The position numbers were made by a program, and so were the translations under genes. DNA of 64,000 nt from contig CAMFGY010000002.1 in assembly GCA_945952065.1 (NCBI GenBank), forward strand, positions 124,001 through 188,000. The letters run 5' to 3'. Origin of the DNA: an uncultured Burkholderiales bacterium. GTDB lineage: Bacteria; Pseudomonadota; Gammaproteobacteria; Burkholderiales; Burkholderiaceae_C. Positions 9,937-20,053 of this stretch are shown piece by piece; the first letter of the stretch is position 1; each line of letters starts with the position of its first letter. The notes beneath the pieces were generated by a model. The model searched no databases. It saw only the letters and a list, made by a program, of their open reading frames with translations, and was not told the origin of the DNA.

Positions 9937-11481
9937 TCAACGCGCCAGGCTGCCAAAGGCGTAGCCGACCGACAGATTCAGCAGCGGCGCCGACTGAGCG
10001 CCACTGCGCATGCCGCGCCAGTGACCCAGGCCCGCGCGCAGGCGCAGCCGCTCGCCTTCCCACAGCGCATAGGCCTCGGCTTGCAGCAAGGCGCCGCCCC
10101 CCACATCGACCCCACCGCCGCCCGCCGCGCCGGCCAGCAACTCGGCGCCAAAACGCGTTGACGCCCACAAGGGCTGAGTCTGCAGCCCCAGGCCGAACAA
10201 GCCGAAGGAATAAGCCCCAGCCTTGCCAAAAGCCGCACTGCCCGCCTGCGCAACACCGTAGACCGTCGGCGTGATCTCGCGCGTCATCACCATGGCCAAC
10301 TGGCCAATGGCGTCTTTGCTGCCGTCTTTGAAGCGCACCTTGGGCAGGTACTGGTAGCTGGCAAACAACTGCTGGGTGCGCACCGTGCCGGACTCTTGTG
10401 CCACGCTGTTCGCCACGCTGGGGGTGATGTCCAAAGGCAAGGCCAAACCGAGTCGCACAAACTGGGTGGAGAACTGGCCGCGCGGCGCTTTGCTGAGGCC
10501 ACCGTCCAGCCGCACAGTGGCGCCCCAAGGGGTGATCCACCGCAAGGTCGGCCCGCCGCGCAGCAGCCAGCCGCTGCCGGTATCGACATTGCCGCCCCCG
10601 CCCAAGCCCAAACCTAACTGCCCGCCTAGGCGCAATCGCGGGCTGCCCAGCGCCCAGTCTTGACCGGCCGTGGCCAGCACTTCCATATAACCGTCGGCCC
10701 CGCCTTGGGCGGCGCCGGCGGCCTCCACGCCCCACCAGCTGCCATCGGCGATGTACTGGCGCAGATCGGCTCCGGCAAAGCCCATGCGTCGGGTGCTGAT
10801 GACGCCGCTGCGGTTGCGCGTACCGGCACGTGGCGTGGCATAGCCGCCCTGCAAGGCAATTTCGTCAAATCCCAGGCCGGTGCGCTGGCTGGCGCGCCCA
10901 CGTTTGCCGGAATCGCTGGGCGAGAAGCTGGAAAAATTGCTCGAACGTCCCAGCACCAAGCCAACGCTGCTGTCGCTGATATTGCCGCTGGGGAAGCGCA
11001 CATGGCTGAGCGCCAAGCCGCTGTACCAATCCCCCGCTTGCAAACGCAGTGACAACTCCGGGCGCAGCATCAAACCACCGCCAAAGCGCACCTGGCTGGA
11101 GCCTACCCCGCCCCCCGCACCGGCATACAGGCCGGCCGCCACATGGGCATTGGCGCCCAAACGCCACCGACCCTGCGCTGTCAGCCCCAAAGTGAAGAGT
11201 CCACCGTAATTGCCTTTGGCGGCCCCGTAAACACTCGGGCCAAAGCCCCAGTCGTCATTGACGGCCATCAAATAGCTGCCACCCAACAAGGCGGTCTTGT
11301 CACCATTGGGCATGCGCAGCGGCGTCCAGCTCGCTTCAATGGCCGCTGGCCGCAAGGACGCCGGTCGCACCAAAAATTCTTCAGCGGCCATGGCCGCTTG
11401 CGAAAGCAGCAACGAGGCCAAGGCCACAGTGCGCAAGGCATTGGGGGGCCGAGGGAGCAAGGTCTGTACAGAGAGTGACAT
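9937..11481 (-). CDS. Putative outer-membrane beta-barrel protein
   Basis: Signal peptide after MSLSVQTLLPRPPNALRTVALASLLLSQAAMAA, repeated amphipathic Gly/aromatic strands, C-term LNLSVGYAFGSLAR; ATG overlaps the xerC stop. Confidence 0.6.
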   Translation of the reverse strand: MSLSVQTLLPRPPNALRTVALASLLLSQAAMAAEEFLVRPASLRPAAIEASWTPLRMPNGDKTALLGGSYLMAVNDDWGFGPSVYGAAKGNYGGLFTLGLTAQGRWRLGANAHVAAGLYAGAGGGVGSSQVRFGGGLMLRPELSLRLQAGDWYSGLALSHVRFPSGNISDSSVGLVLGRSSNFSSFSPSDSGKRGRASQRTGLGFDEIALQGGYATPRAGTRNRSGVISTRRMGFAGADLRQYIADGSWWGVEAAGAAQGGADGYMEVLATAGQDWALGSPRLRLGGQLGLGLGGGGNVDTGSGWLLRGGPTLRWITPWGATVRLDGGLSKAPRGQFSTQFVRLGLALPLDITPSVANSVAQESGTVRTQQLFASYQYLPKVRFKDGSKDAIGQLAMVMTREITPTVYGVAQAGSAAFGKAGAYSFGLFGLGLQTQPLWASTRFGAELLAGAAGGGGVDVGGGALLQAEAYALWEGERLRLRAGLGHWRGMRSGAQSAPLLNLSVGYAFGSLAR

Positions 11482-12452
11482 TAGTTTTTTCTTTTCGCAC
11501 GCGGGTGTGCGGCGTCGTAGATTTTCGCCAGATGTTGAAAGTCCAGCTGGGTGTAGACCTGGGTGGTGGTGATGTGGGCGTGCCCCAGCAGTTCTTGCAC
11601 CGCGCGCAAGTCGCCGCTGGACTGCAAGAGATGAGAGGCAAAGGAATGGCGCAGCATATGCGGGTGCACATGGCTGGGCATGCCGGCGGCCAGGGCTCTT
11701 TCTTTGAGCATGGTTCGAATCTGCGCAGCAACAAAGCGTGCGCCGCGCCGGCCGACAAACAAAGCCGCCTCGTCGTCCTGAGCGCGCTGCCCCCGCACAG
11801 CCAGCCATTGCCGCAAGGCCTGCAAAGCCGCCGCACCGACGGGCACGCTGCGGCGCTTGGCACCCTTGCCCATCACATGAGCATCGCCCGACTGCAGATC
11901 AACCCACCCGATGGCCTGGGCGCTGGCCCGCACGTCCAGGCCGACCAATTCCGAAACCCGCAAACCGCAGCCGTACAGCAACTCAAGCACACAGCGATCT
12001 CGCGCCTCGGTCCAGGGGTCCTGGCTTGCAGCATCGCTTTGGAACTCAGCCAGTTGCACCGCCTCGTCCACCCCCAAGGCCTTGGGCAAAGGCTTGGCCG
12101 CCTTCGGTGCACGCAGCCCATCAAAGGGGTTTTGTTCCACCAAGCCTTGCTGTCCGAGCCAGCGATACAGCCCGCGCCACACCGACAACATCAAGGCCAG
12201 ACTGCGCGGGCCGAGATCGCTTTGCGCATGCAGCGTAGCCAGCAAGGCGCGCGCCTGATGCGCACGCAAGCTCAGCAAATCTTGCCCGCGCTGCGCAGCC
12301 AGGTCTTGCAAGCGCCGCAGCCCATCTTCATAGATGTACAAGGTGCGCGGCGCCAAACGGCGTTCCACCCGCACATGACGCAAGTAATCGAGCAAAGGGG
12401 CTTGCAAAGCCTCAGGCGCGTCGGCGGCTGCGCTGAATTCGTCGTCAGACAC
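11481..12452 (-). CDS. xerC: Tyrosine recombinase XerC
   Basis: Phage integrase family; LELLYGCGLRVSELVGL, HPHMLRHSFASHLLQSSGDLRAVQELLGHAHITTTQVYTQLDFQHL. Confidence 0.93.
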   Translation of the reverse strand: MSDDEFSAAADAPEALQAPLLDYLRHVRVERRLAPRTLYIYEDGLRRLQDLAAQRGQDLLSLRAHQARALLATLHAQSDLGPRSLALMLSVWRGLYRWLGQQGLVEQNPFDGLRAPKAAKPLPKALGVDEAVQLAEFQSDAASQDPWTEARDRCVLELLYGCGLRVSELVGLDVRASAQAIGWVDLQSGDAHVMGKGAKRRSVPVGAAALQALRQWLAVRGQRAQDDEAALFVGRRGARFVAAQIRTMLKERALAAGMPSHVHPHMLRHSFASHLLQSSGDLRAVQELLGHAHITTTQVYTQLDFQHLAKIYDAAHPRAKRKN

Positions 12453-12469
12453 AGCGAGGCCGCAAGCGT

Positions 12470-13204
12470 TCAGGGCTGCGCCGCTTCAGCCTTGCCGGCC
12501 TCAGCCGGAGCGGCCAGACGCGACAGAGCCGCACTGGCGATCTCGCCCACCCGGGACAAAAATTCGGTGCCCATTTCTGCGGTGTAGCGTGTGGGGTCGG
12601 GCGATCCCAGCACCAGCAAGCCCATGCTCTGACCCGGCTGCGCACCCAAAGTCAAAGGAATCAAGGCCAAAGAGCTGGCATTGGCAGGCACCCCCTCTTC
12701 ACCACTCAACCAACGCGCCGCCTCAAAACCGGAGTTGACGCCGCAATAGGGCTGGCTCAGGCTGGCGGCAAAGCTCTTCACATCTTGGCTGACCGGCTGA
12801 GCGAACTCGGCGCCCACATAGGCTGGCGCCACATCCCACAGGCGCAAGCCGGCCAGCGGGATCATGAACTGATGGCGCAATTCCTGCGTCAAGACCGCCG
12901 GCAGTTCGGCCGCTTGCGCCGTCAGCATCAGACGTTTGGTCCAGCGATGCAGGCGATCGGCAATGGCGACGTTTTCCTGGCCATTGCGAATCATCTCGAT
13001 GATCTTGAACTCCAAGCCCTTGATCTTTTCGCGCAGCATTTCCGCTTGCCGCTCTTGCAAAGACACCGCGCGGGCACTGTGCGGGTGGGTCAGTTGCACC
13101 GTGGCCAAGAGCTCCGCATGGCGCTCGAAAAAGCCCGGCGTGTTGACCAAGAAGTCCGCAATATCTTTCTCGGTGATGCCCTGCGTCCCCAGTTCTTTAC
13201 TCAC
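12470..13204 (-). CDS. DUF484 family protein
   Basis: [44 protein letters not shown]; classic position between dapF and xerC. Confidence 0.9.
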   Translation of the reverse strand: MSKELGTQGITEKDIADFLVNTPGFFERHAELLATVQLTHPHSARAVSLQERQAEMLREKIKGLEFKIIEMIRNGQENVAIADRLHRWTKRLMLTAQAAELPAVLTQELRHQFMIPLAGLRLWDVAPAYVGAEFAQPVSQDVKSFAASLSQPYCGVNSGFEAARWLSGEEGVPANASSLALIPLTLGAQPGQSMGLLVLGSPDPTRYTAEMGTEFLSRVGEIASAALSRLAAPAEAGKAEAAQP

Positions 13205-14058
13205 AGCTCAATCTCTCCTTCAAACACGGTTTGCGCGGGGCCCGTCAGCAGCACCGGCGCATGCAGGCCAAGGCTCAAGCCGGCCCATTCGATTTTCAAG
13301 TCTCCGCCGCGGGCATGCACTTCGACCGCCTCATCCAGCAAACCCAAACGGATGCCCGCCACAACGGCCGCACAAGCCCCGGTGCCACAGGCCAAGGTCT
13401 CGCCCGCGTCGCGCTCAAACACCCGCAGCCGCACTTCTTGACGCGACACAATTTGCATAAAGCCCGCATTGACCTTGCGCGCAAAACGCTGATGGGCCTC
13501 GACCAACGGGCCAATTCGTTCCACGGGCGCGGAATCGACCTTGTCCACCAATTGCACCGCATGGGGATTGCCCATGGACAGCACGGCCACCTCGCAGTCG
13601 GCGCCTTCCAAGGGCCACAATTCAAAGCCACCCATTGCCCGAGGCGTGAGGCCCTGCGCATCAAAGGGCAGGCGCGCATGGTCGAACACGGGGGCGCCCA
13701 TGTCGACGCTGACCCGACCATCCTCGCGCAAATGCAATTCGAGCAGAGCATTGACGGTCTGCACGCGAATGCTGCGCTTGGGGCTCAGGCCCTTCTCGTT
13801 CACATAACGGACAAAACAGCGGGCGCCATTGCCGCAGTGCTCCACCTCGTCACCGCTGTTGTTGAAAATGCGGTAGCGGAAATCCACATCGGGCAAGTCG
13901 CTGCGCTCGATGACCAGAATCTGGTCACAGCCCACGCCGAAGCGTCGATCGCCCAGACGGCGAATCTGCTCGGAGCTCAAAGCCAAGGGGGTTTGCAAGG
14001 CGTTGATGACGCAAAAGTCATTGCCCGCGCCCTGCATTTTGGTGAAGCGCAATTTCAT
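13201..14058 (-). CDS. dapF: Diaminopimelate epimerase
   Basis: [48 protein letters not shown]. Confidence 0.97.
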   Translation of the reverse strand: MKLRFTKMQGAGNDFCVINALQTPLALSSEQIRRLGDRRFGVGCDQILVIERSDLPDVDFRYRIFNNSGDEVEHCGNGARCFVRYVNEKGLSPKRSIRVQTVNALLELHLREDGRVSVDMGAPVFDHARLPFDAQGLTPRAMGGFELWPLEGADCEVAVLSMGNPHAVQLVDKVDSAPVERIGPLVEAHQRFARKVNAGFMQIVSRQEVRLRVFERDAGETLACGTGACAAVVAGIRLGLLDEAVEVHARGGDLKIEWAGLSLGLHAPVLLTGPAQTVFEGEIEL

Positions 14059-14125
14059 GCCCGGATTATCACCGCCCGTTCGGCCCTGACGCTCGCCTCA
14101 TCACCGCGATCTTTGATGCCAAGCT

Positions 14126-15016
14126 TCAGCTGTAAAACGAGGGCTCGCCCTCGGGGCGGGTCTTGAAGCGCTTGTGCACCCACAGGTATTGGGCGGGGTT
14201 CTCACGCACCCGCGCCTCCAGCCAAGCATTCATCTGGGTCGCATCTGCGACCAGGTCCCCGCTGGGGTAGCCTTCAGGCGCCGGCCAAGCTTCCACCACA
14301 TAGCCTTGACCACCAGGCAGCATGGTGACGATCAAGGGCTGCACCACCATGCCCATGGTGCTGGCAATCTTGGATGGTGCCAGCAAGGTGCAGGTGGGCA
14401 CGCCGAAAAAGGGCACAAAGGCGGAGTCCTTGACACCGAAGTCCATATCCGGCGCATTCAAAAAGGCATAGCCCTGACGAATCAGGCGCAAGACCGGGCG
14501 TATGCCTTCATGGCGATCCACAAACGCTGTTTTGCCAAAGCGTGCCCGCCCGGCCAGCATACGGGCATCAAACACCGGGTTGCTTTGCGGCTGATAGACA
14601 TCCACGCCGGGGTTCTTTTGATTCAGCATCAGCGCGGGCGCTGCCCACTCCAGGCCGGCGAAATGAGGCAGCACCCACATCACGGGCGCCTCGCTGGTTT
14701 CGGCCAACTTGATGTCCCCCTTGATCTGCACCAGGCTTTGCAGCCGCTCGGCTGAAGCAAACCAAAGCAGGCCACGCTCCAAGACGCTGCGCCCCATCCA
14801 GCCAAAGTGCTCGCGCGCCAGTTGCTCGCGCTCAACCGCCGAGCGCTCGGGAAAGCAAAGCTCCAAATTGCGCAGCGCGATTCGGCGACGGCGCTTGGCC
14901 AGGTGCCAGAGCAGCCAGCCCAGACCCCGGCCCAAGGCGGCCAAGACCGACAGAGGCAGGAAATGCAAGAGCCACAGCAGACCAATGGCCAGATGGGCCG
15001 CAAATCGAGACCCCAT
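14126..15016 (-). CDS. Lipid A biosynthesis lauroyl/myristoyl acyltransferase family
   Basis: LpxL/HtrB family organisation, WVLPHFAGLEWAA (H-x4-E), PxxQYLWVHKRFKTRP C-terminus. Confidence 0.88.
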   Translation of the reverse strand: MGSRFAAHLAIGLLWLLHFLPLSVLAALGRGLGWLLWHLAKRRRRIALRNLELCFPERSAVEREQLAREHFGWMGRSVLERGLLWFASAERLQSLVQIKGDIKLAETSEAPVMWVLPHFAGLEWAAPALMLNQKNPGVDVYQPQSNPVFDARMLAGRARFGKTAFVDRHEGIRPVLRLIRQGYAFLNAPDMDFGVKDSAFVPFFGVPTCTLLAPSKIASTMGMVVQPLIVTMLPGGQGYVVEAWPAPEGYPSGDLVADATQMNAWLEARVRENPAQYLWVHKRFKTRPEGEPSFYS

Positions 15017-15018
15017 GC

Positions 15019-15912
15019 TCAGGCCTCCCGTCCGGCGTCAGCCTCGGTCGGCGCCACACCGATGTCGAGACCCCGAGGTTGTTTGTAGCGGTTGTAGCCC
15101 CAGAGATACTGCTCGGGAGCCAGACGGATCAGTTGTTCCATGGATTGATTGATGAGAGCGGCAGCGGATTCTGGCGCGGAATCGGCTGGGATTTCAGGCC
15201 CAGGAAAGATATGAATGGCGTAACCCGCCCCTGCGGGCAAGCGTTCACCCCATGCCAGCAAGGCCGTGGCACCGGTTTGCTGCAGCAAGCGCGCGGCCAA
15301 GGTCATGGTGTAGGCCGGGCGGCCAAAGAAAGGCGCCCAAACACCCAAACCCTCGGGGGGCACTTGGTCGGGCAGCAAGCCAATGGTCTGACCGCGACGC
15401 AAAGCCCGGATCATTTGCCGCACGCCGGCCAAACTTGCCGGCGCGGTGGCCAAGCCCGGCCGACGCCGCGAGGCCTCCACCACACCGCGCAGCCAGCGTT
15501 GCCGCGCGGGGCGATACAGCACTGTGATGGGCTCGATGGCGCTGGCAAAGCGCTCGGCATAGGCTTGCGCGGTGATCTCAAAACAGCCCATATGGGGCGT
15601 CAACATCACAATCCCTTTGCCTTGGGCCAAGGCCTGCTCTATCAGCTCCACGCCATGCCAGCGCACCGTGTCGCCCAGCGCTTTGTTCAGCGGCCGCATC
15701 CACAGCCACGGAATCTCCATCATCATGCGCCCCGCGCTGGCAATGCCACCACGCGCGACCTGCCAGGCCAAACCGGCTATCGCCACATTGGCGCGGTAAC
15801 GATGCCGATAGCTGGCTGAAGCCCAGTAGGTCAAACACCCCAGGCCCGCCCCCAAGCCGTGCAAGACGCGCAAGGGCAATTTCGCCAAGGTTCGGAACAA
15901 CAGCATCAACAT
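15019..15912 (-). CDS. Lysophospholipid/lipid A acyltransferase family (LpxL/HtrB-like)
   Basis: [16 protein letters not shown] (H-x4-E), [16 protein letters not shown]. Confidence 0.88.
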   Translation of the reverse strand: MLMLLFRTLAKLPLRVLHGLGAGLGCLTYWASASYRHRYRANVAIAGLAWQVARGGIASAGRMMMEIPWLWMRPLNKALGDTVRWHGVELIEQALAQGKGIVMLTPHMGCFEITAQAYAERFASAIEPITVLYRPARQRWLRGVVEASRRRPGLATAPASLAGVRQMIRALRRGQTIGLLPDQVPPEGLGVWAPFFGRPAYTMTLAARLLQQTGATALLAWGERLPAGAGYAIHIFPGPEIPADSAPESAAALINQSMEQLIRLAPEQYLWGYNRYKQPRGLDIGVAPTEADAGREA

Positions 15913-16088
15913 ATTTCTATAATCTCGTTATCGCCGAGTTAATTTGGACAACTTGCGGGGCGATGCGGGCTTTATTCAAAGGAATGAAACACCCGCCGGG
16001 CAGCGATGCTCAACAAATGCTGCTAAAGCGTTCGCCGCGTCTCCCGACAGCCCGGCAACGCCGATCAACTGTGAACTGGAGTGTAAAA

Positions 16089-17270
16089 GTGGCGAACAAC
16101 GATTTTCTCTTTACTTCTGAATCTGTTTCCGAAGGTCACCCTGACAAGGTCGCGGACCAGATCTCGGACGCAATTCTCGACGCAATCTTTGCCCAAGACC
16201 CGCGCTCGCGCGTGGCCGCCGAGACCCTGACCAACACCGGCTTGGTGGTCTTGGCCGGCGAAATCACCACCAACGCCCATGTGGACTACATCCAGGTGGC
16301 GCGCGACACCATCAAACGCATCGGGTACGACAACACCGAATACGGCATCGACTACAAAGGCTGCGCGGTGCTGGTGGCTTATGACAAGCAAAGCAATGAC
16401 ATCGCCCAAGGCGTGGACCATGCCTCCGACGACCACCTGAACATCGGCGCTGGCGACCAAGGTCTGATGTTCGGCTACGCCTGCGACGAGACGCCTGAGT
16501 TGATGCCTGCGCCGATCTATTACGCCCACCGCTTGGTTGAACGCCAAGCGCAGCTGCGCAAAGACGGTCGCCTGCCCTTTCTGCGCCCGGACGCCAAGAG
16601 CCAGGTGACCATGCGCTATGTGGATGGCAAACCGCATTCGATCGACACCGTGGTCTTGTCCAGCCAACACAGCCCCGAGATGAGCGACGGCAGCAAGATG
16701 AAGCCCGAGTTCATTGAGGCCGTGATCGAAGAAATCATCAAGCCCGTCTTGCCCAAGGCTTGGCTGAAGGACACCAAGTACCTGATCAACCCGACCGGCC
16801 GCTTCGTGATTGGTGGCCCGCAGGGCGACTGCGGGCTGACCGGACGCAAAATCATTGTGGACACCTATGGCGGCGCCTGCCCGCATGGGGGTGGCGCGTT
16901 CTCCGGCAAAGACCCCAGCAAGGTGGACCGCTCGGCCGCTTATGCCGCGCGCTATGTGGCCAAGAACATCGTGGCCGCCGGCCTGGCACGCCAGTGCCAG
17001 ATTCAGGTGGCCTACGCCATTGGCGTGGCCAAGCCGATGAATGTGACCGTCTACACCGAAGGCACCGGCGTGATCAGCGACGACAAGATTGCCGCCCTGG
17101 TCAATGAGCATTTCGACCTGCGCCCCAAGGGCATCATCCAGATGCTGGACCTGCTGCGCCCGATCTACGCCAAGACAGCGGCTTACGGTCACTTTGGTCG
17201 CGAAGAGCCTGAGTTCACTTGGGAGCGCACCGACAAGGCCGCCGCTTTGCGCGCCGCAGCCGGTCTGTAA
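16089..17270 (+). CDS. metK: S-adenosylmethionine synthase
   Basis: (V/M)[54 protein letters not shown] start with GGAG upstream. Confidence 0.97.
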   Translation: MANNDFLFTSESVSEGHPDKVADQISDAILDAIFAQDPRSRVAAETLTNTGLVVLAGEITTNAHVDYIQVARDTIKRIGYDNTEYGIDYKGCAVLVAYDKQSNDIAQGVDHASDDHLNIGAGDQGLMFGYACDETPELMPAPIYYAHRLVERQAQLRKDGRLPFLRPDAKSQVTMRYVDGKPHSIDTVVLSSQHSPEMSDGSKMKPEFIEAVIEEIIKPVLPKAWLKDTKYLINPTGRFVIGGPQGDCGLTGRKIIVDTYGGACPHGGGAFSGKDPSKVDRSAAYAARYVAKNIVAAGLARQCQIQVAYAIGVAKPMNVTVYTEGTGVISDDKIAALVNEHFDLRPKGIIQMLDLLRPIYAKTAAYGHFGREEPEFTWERTDKAAALRAAAGL

Positions 17271-17301
17271 GCCCCAATTCAAGGAGCCGCGTTCCCCCTG
17301 C

Positions 17302-17329
17302 AAAGCCCGCCCAAGACGCGGGCTTTTTT
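17302..17329 (+). terminator. Rho-independent terminator of metK
   Basis: AAAGCCCGC-CCAAGAC-GCGGGCTTTTTT. Confidence 0.85.
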
Positions 17330-17441
17330 ATGTCCGTGCGGGATGCAGGTTGCGGCGGGCTCAAACCAGGGCGCTCAAACAAAGGCCCGATCCTGGCGCC
17401 AGCGGATGCGCCAAGCCTGGTTGACATCCCCGCCGCGCAGG

Positions 17442-17493
17442 CAAAAAAAACCGCCGACACGAGGCAAGACAGGCTTGCAAAGTGGCGGCGGAG
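17442..17493 (-). terminator. Rho-independent terminator, minus strand
   Basis: Minus strand CCGCCGCCAC...GTGTCGGCGG followed by TTTTTTTT. Confidence 0.65.
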
Positions 17494-17732
17494 TTTCAGC
17501 CTTTTATTTTGACAAACAGCGAGCGGCGTATTTCAAGCGCTCAAAGCGACCAGCTTTTCCGACTTGCATTTTCGACCTGCAGCCGTGAACTGGTCCTGTT
17601 TGCTGGCGATGACAGCATGTGAAGAAAGTTTGCTGGAAGGCGCCCTCATCAACAAGCCCCCCTTAGGTGGGATGGACTCGACCTCGGGGCGCCGAACAAC
17701 TGGTACTTGTCTGGTATCTCAATGCAAAGGGA

Positions 17733-18569
17733 TCATTCGGCAATGATGGACTCTTCGCGCAACTGACTTCGGGCCTGTTCAAACTCGGGCAAGACCGAAC
17801 GCACCACATCCCAGAAGCGGGCACTGTGGTTCATTTCGCGCAAATGCGCGAGTTCATGCGCCACCACATAGTCGATGATGGCGGGCGAAAAATGGATCAA
17901 GCGCCAGTTCAAACGGATGGAACCATCGACGCTGGCGCTGCCCCAGCGGGTTTGGGCCGAACTCAGGCGCAGGTGCGTCATCTGCACATTCAAGGCCTGC
18001 GCAAAGAACTGGCAGCGAGGCTCAAAGACCGCTCTTGCGCGGCGCTTCAACCAGGCTTGTGCCAAATCGCGCACCTGTTCTTCGCGAGCTTGCAGGGGCA
18101 AGCCCAAGCGCAGCAAGGCCCCGGATTCATCCAGCCGCGCGCCGGTCTGCTCCGGGTCCAGGCGCAGCCAGATCGGCTGGCCCAGATACTTCAGGGTGCC
18201 GCCATCACGCCACTCAATGCGCGCCGCTTCAACCCGGCGCGCCCGCTCGCCCTGCTCCACCAGCTTGCGCAAAATCCAATCGGACTTTTGCAACAGGGCC
18301 CGCTCAATATCGGCTTGCGGCAGCCAGCGGGGCGCACTGACGCGCAAGCCCTCGGTGCTGACCACAAAGCCAATGCTGCGGCGCCGGGCACGACGCAATT
18401 CATAGGCGACCCGGTGTTCGCCCAGGCTCAGCTCACGCAAAGTTTTGGACGAAGAAGGTGGCTGAGTCTCACCCGGCGGCTTGGGCGTAAGCGGCAAGAC
18501 CCCATCGGCATCGGCATTGAACAAAGACAGTTGCGAGTCCTGCAAAAGCTGAGCCAGTTTCTTGAGCAT
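17733..18569 (-). CDS. YgjP/SprT-like M48-type metallopeptidase (DUF45)
   Basis: VVAHELAHLREMNHSARFWDVV HExxH-type motif, QTRWGSAS motif. Confidence 0.92.
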   Translation of the reverse strand: MLKKLAQLLQDSQLSLFNADADGVLPLTPKPPGETQPPSSSKTLRELSLGEHRVAYELRRARRRSIGFVVSTEGLRVSAPRWLPQADIERALLQKSDWILRKLVEQGERARRVEAARIEWRDGGTLKYLGQPIWLRLDPEQTGARLDESGALLRLGLPLQAREEQVRDLAQAWLKRRARAVFEPRCQFFAQALNVQMTHLRLSSAQTRWGSASVDGSIRLNWRLIHFSPAIIDYVVAHELAHLREMNHSARFWDVVRSVLPEFEQARSQLREESIIAE

Positions 18570-18599
18570 GATGCAAGCAGGCCTGGCCGATAGGGAGAA

Positions 18600-19385
18600 T
18601 CAGGCTTGAGCGGCCGCCGTGCCGACCTGTGGCTCGCGATAGGCCTCGGGGTCGAGTCGGCGCATTTCCCCTTCGATCCAGCCCTCCACTTCCCGCATCA
18701 ACTCAGCGGCCTCGCGCCCCACCGAGGGGATGGGCTTGCCGATGGAGATGTCCACCACGCCAGGGCGCAATAAAAAGCTCTTGCGCGGCCAGCACACCGC
18801 CGAGGTCGCCGCAATCGGCACCACCGGCACTCCGGTTTCAATCGCCAAGCGGCTGCCACCGGTTTTGTACTCGCCCTTTTTGCCGCGGGCGATGCGGGTG
18901 CCTTCCGGGAACATGATGACCCAATGCCCCATGGCGGCCAAACGCTTGCCTTGCTCGGCCACCTTGGTCCAGGCCTGGGCACGCTTGCTGCGGTCGATAT
19001 GGATCATGTCCATGCGCGCCATGGCCCAGCCAAAAAAGGGCACATACAGCAACTCTCGTTTGAACACATAGGCCAAGGGATGCGACATCAGCGCGGGGTA
19101 GGCAAAGGTCTCCCAAGTGCTTTGATGCTTGGACAAAAGAATCACGGCCGAGCGGCGGTCTGCTTCGGTGGGCAAGTTTTCCATGCCTTGGATGCGCCAC
19201 TGCACGCCGCAGATATAGCGGGCGCCGTAAATGGCCAAGCGCAGCCATGCAGCGCAAGACCAATACACCTTGTCGCCCTTGGCAAACACCGAAATCAACA
19301 GCACGGTCAGCGCCCAGGGAATCACCGTGACGATCAGGAACAAGACGAACACAAAGGACCGCACAGCGGCGAACAAGACAGACAT
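18600..19385 (-). CDS. plsC: 1-acyl-sn-glycerol-3-phosphate acyltransferase
   Basis: LLSKHQSTWETF (H-x4-D/E-type), FPEGTR motif, membrane-anchored N-terminus. Confidence 0.9.
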   Translation of the reverse strand: MSVLFAAVRSFVFVLFLIVTVIPWALTVLLISVFAKGDKVYWSCAAWLRLAIYGARYICGVQWRIQGMENLPTEADRRSAVILLSKHQSTWETFAYPALMSHPLAYVFKRELLYVPFFGWAMARMDMIHIDRSKRAQAWTKVAEQGKRLAAMGHWVIMFPEGTRIARGKKGEYKTGGSRLAIETGVPVVPIAATSAVCWPRKSFLLRPGVVDISIGKPIPSVGREAAELMREVEGWIEGEMRRLDPEAYREPQVGTAAAQA

Positions 19386-20005
19386 CAGTTCAATTCTCCA
19401 GGGCCGGTATCCGGTGGCAGGTCTTCGCCGCGCGCATCGGCTTTGCTGCGGCGTTCTTCATGAATCAGGGTTTCGGCAAAGGCACTCAAATTGGCATGCA
19501 CCCGCGTGCCAGGCACCAGGGCCACCAAGTCGGCCAATTGCTCCTCATCCAGCATGCCCAGGCGATCGCTGCGCACCAGATGGGGAATGCAGCCTGCCGC
19601 CTTGGCCGTTTGCAAATCGCGCAAAGACGCCCCCACCATATGCACCTGCGGCAAATCAACGCCAAAGCGCTCGCCAATTTGCAAAAGCAAACCCGGCAAG
19701 GGCTTGCGGCAATCGCAGCCCTCTTCCGGCGTGTGTGGGCAGAAGAAGGCGGCGTCCAGACGCCCGCCTTTTTCCGCCAGCAACTGGTTCAAGCGCAGGT
19801 GGATGGCGTTCAGCGAGGCCATGTCTAGAAGACCACGGCCTATGCCTGGCTGGTTGGTCGCCATCACCGTGTGCCAGCCCGCATGGTTCAAGCGAGCCAC
19901 GGCCTCCAGCGCACCCGGCAAGGGCTGCAATTCCTCGACCGATTTGACATGGTCATCGCGGTAATGGTTGAGCGTCCCATCGCGCCCCAAGATGACCAGC
20001 TTCAT
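19385..20005 (-). CDS. gmhB: D-glycero-beta-D-manno-heptose-1,7-bisphosphate 7-phosphatase homologue (HAD family) with altered catalytic motifs
   Basis: MKLVILGRDGTLN, ATNQPGIGRG, CDCRKPLPGL, MVGASLRDLQTAKAAG. Confidence 0.85.
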   Translation of the reverse strand: MKLVILGRDGTLNHYRDDHVKSVEELQPLPGALEAVARLNHAGWHTVMATNQPGIGRGLLDMASLNAIHLRLNQLLAEKGGRLDAAFFCPHTPEEGCDCRKPLPGLLLQIGERFGVDLPQVHMVGASLRDLQTAKAAGCIPHLVRSDRLGMLDEEQLADLVALVPGTRVHANLSAFAETLIHEERRSKADARGEDLPPDTGPGELN

Positions 20006-20053
20006 GGCGTGGCTGTGATCGGAACGCATGGGCATGTCCTTGTGAGTAGGGCC

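Noticed and set aside
15913-16088. Possible SAM riboswitch in the metK leader (CCCGACAGCCCGGCAACGCCGATC resembles part of a SAM-binding core)
   Set aside because: Could not assemble a complete SAM-I/II/SAH architecture by eye; similarity is limited to a short CCGGCAAC-like string. A cmscan against SAM/SAH families would decide.
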